Shown here one piece after another: positions 15,502 to 20,087 of a DNA stretch of 20,087 bases. Origin of the DNA: S010-17 sp036478895 (GTDB lineage: Bacteria; Bacteroidota; Bacteroidia; Flavobacteriales; Flavobacteriaceae). Position 1 is the stretch's first letter. Every line of letters starts with the position of its first letter. Under the pieces are notes generated by a model that did not search any database, had not been told where the DNA came from, and saw only the letters and a program-made list of their open reading frames with translations. The stretch spans positions 1 through 20,087 of the forward strand of contig JAZGEV010000019.1 of assembly GCA_036478895.1 (NCBI GenBank), written 5' to 3'. Both the position numbers and the translations under genes were made by a program.

Positions 15502-16389
15502 ATGAAAAATATAGCAGTAATAGGCGCAGGAACAATGGGTAACGGAATAGCACACGTTTTTGCTCAAAATGGATATAAAGTTAACTTGGTAGATATTTCG
15601 CAAGAATCAATTGATAAAGGTATTGCAACGATTACTAAAAATTTAGATCGGTTAATAGCCAAAGAACGCATCACTAAAGAAATTAAAAAAGCTACTTTAG
15701 GGAATATAACATCGTTTACAGATACAAAAAAAGGTGTTGCTAAAGTAGATCTAGTCATAGAAGCTGCAACAGAAAATGAAGCTATAAAATTGAAAATATT
15801 TCAATTATTGGATGAAGCAGCACCTAAAAATGCCATTTTAGCTACCAATACTTCTTCTATTTCTATAACTAAAATTGCAAGTGTTACCAAAAGACCCGAA
15901 AAAGTAATTGGCATGCATTTTATGAATCCTGTACCAATTATGAAATTAGTAGAAATTATTCGTGGTTATTCTACGAGTGATGAAGTAACTAAAACTATCA
16001 TGGAATTATCAGAGAATTTAAAGAAAGTGCCATTAGAGGTAAACGATTATCCAGGTTTTGTAGCCAACCGTATTTTAATGCCAATGATAAACGAAGCCAT
16101 AGAAACATTATACAATGGTGTTGCTGGTGTTTATGAAATTGATAATGTGATGAAATTAGGCATGGGACATCCAATGGGACCATTACAACTAGCCGATTTT
16201 ATTGGTTTAGATGTTTGTTTGTCTATTCTTAACGTGATGTATGATGGCTTTAAGAATCCAAAATATGCGCCTTGTCCGTTATTAGTTAATATGGTACAAG
16301 CTGGAAAATTGGGAAGTAAATCTGGTGAAGGTTTTTATGATTATACCGAATCTAGAAAAGCAGAACGTGTCTCAAAGCAGTTCATTTAA
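15502..16389 (+). CDS. hbd: 3-hydroxyacyl-CoA (3-hydroxybutyryl-CoA) dehydrogenase
   Basis: A 295-residue NAD-dependent enzyme that interconverts 3-hydroxyacyl-CoA and 3-oxoacyl-CoA, as in beta-oxidation or butanoate/phenylacetate metabolism. The Rossmann motif GAGTMGNGIA (8-17) with Asp31 binds NAD. Catalytic residues are seen in TNTSSISIT (Ser118/119) and GMHFMNPVPIMKLVEII (His139 and Glu151). DYPGFVANRILMPMINEA (182-199) opens the C-terminal helical domain, which contains MGHPMGPLQLADFIGLD. The length matches the short, single-function class (about 280-300). It stands alone between a terminator and a hairpin-containing spacer. TATCTTTA at 15457-15464 is a possible but imperfect -7 element. 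The exact chain-length preference is not visible; paaH would be an equally fair name. Confidence 0.93.
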   Translation: MKNIAVIGAGTMGNGIAHVFAQNGYKVNLVDISQESIDKGIATITKNLDRLIAKERITKEIKKATLGNITSFTDTKKGVAKVDLVIEAATENEAIKLKIFQLLDEAAPKNAILATNTSSISITKIASVTKRPEKVIGMHFMNPVPIMKLVEIIRGYSTSDEVTKTIMELSENLKKVPLEVNDYPGFVANRILMPMINEAIETLYNGVAGVYEIDNVMKLGMGHPMGPLQLADFIGLDVCLSILNVMYDGFKNPKYAPCPLLVNMVQAGKLGSKSGEGFYDYTESRKAERVSKQFI

Positions 16390-16412
16390 TTAATAATACT
16401 AGTTTAAATACA

Positions 16413-16430
16413 TACCTATGAAAATAGGTA
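16413..16430 (+). other. Stem-loop with GAAA tetraloop downstream of hbd
   Basis: A perfect 7-bp stem (16413-16419 with 16424-16430) capped by GAAA, a stable GNRA-type loop. No T tract follows, so it is not a standard terminator; it could protect the hbd mRNA 3' end or be chance in AT-rich DNA. Confidence 0.4.
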
Positions 16431-16449
16431 TCAATATATAATAAGTAGA

Positions 16450-16467
16450 GTATTTTATATAAAATAC
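16450..16467 (+). repeat. Perfect 18-bp palindrome just before the lipoprotein start codon
   Basis: GTATTTTAT followed directly by ATAAAATAC, ending one base before the ATG at 16469. It could be an operator for a dimeric regulator or an RNA fold hiding the start. A chance AT-rich palindrome is also possible. Confidence 0.4.
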
Positions 16468-16468
16468 C

Positions 16469-17071
16469 ATGAAAAAAAATTTAAATTTATTTATTGCAGG
16501 TTACTTAATATTTTTGTTGTTAAGTGTATTTTCTTGTTCAGATTGTAGTGGTGGCGGTGGAAGATATTCCGTAACATCATTTGATGTACAAAATAAAAAA
16601 GTAGTATTTGATAATGAAACCTATAGTACACTAGACATTGATGCAAATTCCGTTTCATACAATGAATACGCAATACTTATTGAACCAATGATGCAATCTG
16701 TAGCTGCCAAAAGAGCTTTTTTAACAACTACAGCGTATGCTTGTAGTCCAGCAGATCCTATTTATGAAGATAAATTTTTAGACTTACAGATAACAAGTAC
16801 GTCAGATTATAACACCAATTTTACAGCAGGTACAAATTTAACATCTTTATTTGATGTTATTTTTTATGAAGAATATGTTTCATCGCAACAACGAATGGAT
16901 TTAGAAACCTATTTAAATACAAACCCAGTAATTTCATTGGAAACAATGTTGGTTTTAAAAACACCACCAACAAATACGAATCAATTCTCCTTTACAGTAA
17001 ATATGGACATTCAAGGTGATGATTTGAATGATTTTGAGTTCACTACTGAAACAATTGAAATAACACTTTAA
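16469..17071 (+). CDS. Putative lipoprotein of unknown function
   Basis: A 200-residue protein with a hydrophobic signal (7-20) and a probable lipid-attachment Cys23 in SVFSC, followed by SDCSGGGG, a flexible anchor as often seen in Bacteroidota lipoproteins. The lipobox is imperfect (Phe at -2). The mature part looks all-beta, with an AYACSPADP segment (89-97) and alternating hydrophobic strands. It recalls the DUF5034-type lipoproteins of Bacteroidota, but I hold that only as a weak suggestion. It is the first gene of a four-gene unit: the hydrolase gene begins 6 bases after its stop. An 18-bp palindrome sits directly before the start codon. Confidence 0.7.
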   Translation: MKKNLNLFIAGYLIFLLLSVFSCSDCSGGGGRYSVTSFDVQNKKVVFDNETYSTLDIDANSVSYNEYAILIEPMMQSVAAKRAFLTTTAYACSPADPIYEDKFLDLQITSTSDYNTNFTAGTNLTSLFDVIFYEEYVSSQQRMDLETYLNTNPVISLETMLVLKTPPTNTNQFSFTVNMDIQGDDLNDFEFTTETIEITL

Positions 17072-17077
17072 ATTATC

Positions 17078-18328
17078 ATGTTTAAAAAAATAATCCTTAT
17101 ATTGATAATAGGTGTTTTACTAAGCTACTTCATTCCAACAAAAAGTAAAAACTTTTTTGCACATTATAAAAAAGATGATGTGGCATCAAAAACTTTAAAA
17201 GAATTTCAAGCAAGGGAAACAAAAACAATTATAGTTGATGGCGTTTCTTGGACCTATTTTTCTGGCGGAAAAGGAAACAAAACCTTACTTTTTTTACACG
17301 GAATGGGCGGCGCGTATGATTTATGGTGGCAACAAATTGATGCTTTTGAAAACGATTATAAAATAATTAGCTATTCCTTACCCGAAGCAATTAATACTTT
17401 AGAAAATGTATCCAATGGCATTCAAAAAATTCTATCAACAGAAAAAGTAGATAAATTCTATGCTGTTGGAACTTCTATGGGCGGTTATATTACGCAGTAT
17501 TTAGTAAATACTATGCCAAACAGAATTGAGAAAGCCGTTTTTGGAAATACCTTTCCACCAAACGATATCATCATCACAAAAAACAAAGGTAAAAGTAGAA
17601 TTATTCCATTATTACCAGAATTTTTAATATCAATATTTGGGAATAAACAATTGAAAAAGAAAATTCTTCCAGCAGGGAACAATGATCCATTATTAACCGC
17701 ATTTTTGCCAAGTTTGCCTTTCAGTAAAAAGCAATTTATGAATCGATTTGCAGTTGTGGTAGATAAATTTACACCAAAACCAAATACGTATCAAACACAA
17801 AGAATTCCTAAATTGATTATAGAATCGGATAATGATCCATTAGTAGAAGAAGTATTGCGTGAAGATATTAAAAAATTATATCCATATGCAAATGTGCATA
17901 CCTTTCATAACGAAGGCCATTTTCCTTACATTAATGTTGCAAATGATTATAATAAAGCACTAAAATCATTCTTTAACAAACCTGACGATTTTAAGAATGT
18001 AGAACAAACAATAAAGGATTATTTTTTAGGTAGAGCAGCGGCAAATGTTGATTTGTTAAAAAGTACATTTTCTAAAAACGCAAAACTATATACAGTTATA
18101 AAAGGGGATGAAGTTGTAATTTCGTTATCAGATTATTTCAAAAAAGTTGCAACTGATGGTAAAAAAGATGTTAACACTAAAATTTTATCTGGCAACATTA
18201 CACATAATATAGCCAATTTTAAAACCGAATTTAAATATAAAGATAAAACATATCAAGATTATTTGACTTTATTACAGACAAGTAATGAGTGGAAAATCAT
18301 TACCAAAACATTTACAATAATAAAATAA
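17078..18328 (+). CDS. Membrane-anchored alpha/beta hydrolase fused to an NTF2-like (Lumazine_bd_2-type) domain
   Basis: A 416-residue protein in three parts. Residues 3-20 form an N-terminal membrane anchor or signal. Residues about 50-300 are an alpha/beta hydrolase: oxyanion motif LHGMGG (73-78), nucleophile elbow GTSMGG with Ser133, acid ESDNDP (Asp253 likely), and His281 in EGHFPY. Residues about 306-416 look like an NTF2-like domain of the Lumazine_bd_2/SnoaL sort, opening VEQTIKDYFLGRAAANVDLL and ending EWKIITKTFTI. The catalytic triad looks intact, so it is probably an active esterase, lipase or similar enzyme facing the periplasm; the substrate is unknown. The stop codon overlaps the ATG of the next gene (TAATG), which suggests translational coupling. 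The C-terminal assignment is by pattern and less sure than the hydrolase. Confidence 0.82.
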   Translation: MFKKIILILIIGVLLSYFIPTKSKNFFAHYKKDDVASKTLKEFQARETKTIIVDGVSWTYFSGGKGNKTLLFLHGMGGAYDLWWQQIDAFENDYKIISYSLPEAINTLENVSNGIQKILSTEKVDKFYAVGTSMGGYITQYLVNTMPNRIEKAVFGNTFPPNDIIITKNKGKSRIIPLLPEFLISIFGNKQLKKKILPAGNNDPLLTAFLPSLPFSKKQFMNRFAVVVDKFTPKPNTYQTQRIPKLIIESDNDPLVEEVLREDIKKLYPYANVHTFHNEGHFPYINVANDYNKALKSFFNKPDDFKNVEQTIKDYFLGRAAANVDLLKSTFSKNAKLYTVIKGDEVVISLSDYFKKVATDGKKDVNTKILSGNITHNIANFKTEFKYKDKTYQDYLTLLQTSNEWKIITKTFTIIK

Positions 18329-18879
18329 TGACTGGTTTATATCAATTTATCGTAGAAAAAGCAAGTATAAAAAATGTGATTATTGGATTGATACTCATTG
18401 TGATGTTTAATACTTTCTTCTTACCATTTTTGCCATCAGTATTATGGGGTTTTCATTTGCCAATAGATAAAATATTGGATTTAAGATTTTCTTATAATGC
18501 CAATGATATTTTCTCTCTATTTGATGAGTTTGGTGCTAAAGGAAGAAACTCATACAAACTAAGCGCATTAAGTATCGATTCACCTTATGCTATTATTTAC
18601 AGCATTACTTACGCCATTATCATATACTTGTTGTTAAAATCAAATGATTTATTAAAATATAAAATGCTGATTTTATTGCCATTTTTAATTGGTATGTTTG
18701 ATATTTTTGAAAATGTATCAATCGCTTTAATGTCACATTATTACCCAATAAAAATGATGAGTTTAGCCAATGCTACGCCTTACTTTACCTTATTTAAATG
18801 GCTGTTTTCTGCACTTGTATTTATCACAGTTATGGTGAACATACTGATGTATTCTTTTAATAAAATTAAAGCAAACTAA
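18328..18879 (+). CDS. Four-helix membrane protein of unknown function
   Basis: A 183-residue integral membrane protein that I do not recognise. Hydrophobic segments lie at about 16-38, 87-103, 112-133 and 152-176, with a soluble loop of about 45 residues between the first two. The third segment contains polar residues in FDIFENVSIAL (Asp125, Glu128, Asn129), unusual inside a membrane helix and so possibly functional. The ATG at 18328 shares its A with the stop of the hydrolase gene; the reading frame is open further upstream to a TTG at 18289, but the TAATG junction and the lack of any conserved-looking sequence before it favour 18328. Its own stop overlaps the regulator's ATG in the same way. 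Confidence 0.75.
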   Translation: MTGLYQFIVEKASIKNVIIGLILIVMFNTFFLPFLPSVLWGFHLPIDKILDLRFSYNANDIFSLFDEFGAKGRNSYKLSALSIDSPYAIIYSITYAIIIYLLLKSNDLLKYKMLILLPFLIGMFDIFENVSIALMSHYYPIKMMSLANATPYFTLFKWLFSALVFITVMVNILMYSFNKIKAN

Positions 18880-19715
18880 TGCGTAATCAAAACATCCCAG
18901 AAATTTTTTTAAACGAAGCTGAGCCAATACCAAACTTACTCATTCATGATTTTAAAATGACGAGCGATGTTGTAAAAAGTAAAGTGAATTTAAACCTGCA
19001 TTTATTTAGTTTTTTACAATCGGGTTCAAAGCAAGTACATTTTTCAGACAACTCTGTTGCTGTAAACCCAGATCAATCGGTTTTGCTTAAAAAGGGGAAT
19101 TGTTTAATGACAGAATTGTTAATGGACGATCAAATATATTTTTGTAAACTCTTGTTTTTTTCTTCACAATCATTGCATGATTTTTTATCGAAACATGGGA
19201 AATTAGAAAGAACAAATACACTTACTACAGATGATTATTTCACCATTAAAAACGACACATATATAAATACGTTTGTAGATTCATTAAACGCAATTCAAAA
19301 GATGAAATCAAAATTTGCGAGTGACTTACTGCAAGTAAAATTTGAAGAGTTACTCTTGTATTTATTGAGTTTATATGGTAATTCATTTGAATTGTTTCTA
19401 CGAACCTTAGTGTCCAACAAAGAAGAATCATCTTTTAAAACTATTGTAGAAACCAATAGTTTATCGAATTTAAAATTAGAAGAAATTGCTTTTTTATGCA
19501 ATATGAGTTTATCTACATTCAAGCGATATTTCATAAAAGAATTTAATGAATCTCCGGGAAAATGGTTGAAAGAAAAACGCCTTAATAGAGCAAAGGAATT
19601 ACTTGTAGAAGGTTTAAAACCATCCGAAATATACTATGATTTGGGCTATAATAATCTATCTAACTTTAGTATCGCCTTTAAAAAACAATTCGAAATAAGT
19701 CCAAAAGAGATCTGA
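18879..19715 (+). CDS. AraC-family transcriptional regulator
   Basis: A 278-residue DNA-binding regulator. The C-terminal part (about 198-278) holds the two helix-turn-helix units: KLEEIAFLCNMSLSTFKRYF and the second with ELLVEGLKPSEIYYDLGYNNLSNFSIAFKK, ending shortly after the conserved SPKE. The N-terminal 170 residues form a cupin-like effector or dimerisation domain with the stretch VLLKKGNCLMTELL, which recalls the ExsA-type N-terminal domain (weak suggestion). The ATG overlaps the preceding stop as TAATG, so the regulator is probably made together with the membrane protein and hydrolase and may control this unit or the divergent function downstream. A 7-bp hairpin without a T tract (19722-19741) follows the stop; it is at best a weak terminator. 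Confidence 0.9.
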   Translation: MRNQNIPEIFLNEAEPIPNLLIHDFKMTSDVVKSKVNLNLHLFSFLQSGSKQVHFSDNSVAVNPDQSVLLKKGNCLMTELLMDDQIYFCKLLFFSSQSLHDFLSKHGKLERTNTLTTDDYFTIKNDTYINTFVDSLNAIQKMKSKFASDLLQVKFEELLLYLLSLYGNSFELFLRTLVSNKEESSFKTIVETNSLSNLKLEEIAFLCNMSLSTFKRYFIKEFNESPGKWLKEKRLNRAKELLVEGLKPSEIYYDLGYNNLSNFSIAFKKQFEISPKEI

Positions 19716-19803
19716 TTTTAAGATAATTAGCCTAAATTATCAAGAATGACCTTTTATCATAACAATTTGAGCTAATAAAATGGGTTCAAAAGAATGTTAA
19801 AGT

Positions 19804-19811
19804 TATCTTTG
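19804..19811 (+). promoter_or_regulatory. -7 element before the HbpS-like gene
   Basis: TATCTTTG matches the consensus and shares the 12 bases GTTATCTTTGCA with the ferredoxin-NADP reductase promoter. No -33 TTG is seen. The leader would be about 22 bases. Confidence 0.55.
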
Positions 19812-19839
19812 CACTATAAATAATTTTAAAACAATCACA

Positions 19840-20087
19840 ATGAATATTACATTAGCACAAGCACAGAAAGTAGTTGCAGCAGCAATTGCAAAATCTCAAG
19901 AAATAGGAACAAAAATGGATATCGCAGTAATCGATTCAGGAATCAACTTAACGGCATTTGCACGTGAAGATGGCGCTTGGTTAGGTTCAATAGATATTGC
20001 TATCAAAAAAGCTAAAACAGCCCGTTTTTTTAATATGGATACTGGAGTAATTGGATCTTTATCTCAACCAGGTGGCGCATTATATAA
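19840..20087 (+). CDS. GlcG/HbpS family protein, N-terminal part (truncated by the window)
   Basis: From the ATG at 19840 an open frame runs off the right edge after 82 codons. The protein starts MNITLAQAQKVVAAAIAKSQ and continues with KMDIAVIDSGINLTAFAREDGAWLGSIDIAIKKAKTARFF, then the SQPGGALY segment. This is the pattern of the GlcG/HbpS (heme-degrading/heme-binding) domain, a small alpha/beta protein of about 140 residues. Some members bind heme outside the cell and signal to a sensor kinase; others are linked to glycolate or diol use. No signal peptide is seen here, so a cytoplasmic form is likely. It has its own -7 element and is probably not part of the preceding operon. Confidence 0.85.
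   Translation, partial: MNITLAQAQKVVAAAIAKSQEIGTKMDIAVIDSGINLTAFAREDGAWLGSIDIAIKKAKTARFFNMDTGVIGSLSQPGGALY

Overview
The window looks like a stretch of chromosome from a low-GC member of the Bacteroidota, most likely a (marine) Flavobacteriaceae. The evidence is AT-rich DNA, promoters of the Bacteroidota type (TAnnTTTG, sometimes with a TTG about 19-20 bases upstream), A-rich leaders with no recognisable Shine-Dalgarno sequences, a type IX secretion tail on an exoenzyme, and housekeeping proteins of flavobacterial character. It is mostly core metabolism and translation, and I see no insertion sequence, integrase, phage gene or CRISPR array.

Layout. 1-346: the end of a thioredoxin-like protein. 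463-2286: a DEAD-box RNA helicase with an RNA-binding domain and an RG-rich tail, closed by a clear terminator. 2423-2932: a DUF1761 membrane protein, convergent with and overlapping a minus-strand pair (a membrane metal-dependent hydrolase and a GNAT/FemAB-like acyltransferase). 5220-5293: tRNA-Asn(GTT) on the minus strand with its own promoter and terminator. 5551-6996: a ferredoxin-NADP reductase and its likely partner, an adrenodoxin-type [2Fe-2S] ferredoxin started by TTG. 7118-11214: sucA and sucB (E1 and E2 of 2-oxoglutarate dehydrogenase), followed 13 bases later by a secreted family-8 glycoside hydrolase with a type IX sorting tail. 13007-15361: ribosomal protein S1, unusually carrying a DUF2853-like domain and a Lys/Ala-rich linker at its N-terminus. 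15502-16389: 3-hydroxyacyl-CoA dehydrogenase. 16469-19715: a compact four-gene unit (lipoprotein, alpha/beta hydrolase fused to an NTF2-like domain, four-helix membrane protein, AraC-family regulator) whose last three genes are joined by TAATG overlaps. 19840-end: the start of a GlcG/HbpS-type protein.

The points most worth a second look are the DUF2853-S1 fusion with a structured leader; the four-gene lipoprotein/hydrolase/membrane/AraC unit; the GH8 enzyme with Asn at the usual catalytic-base position and its odd place behind sucB; and a terminator for one gene buried inside the coding sequence of the convergent gene.
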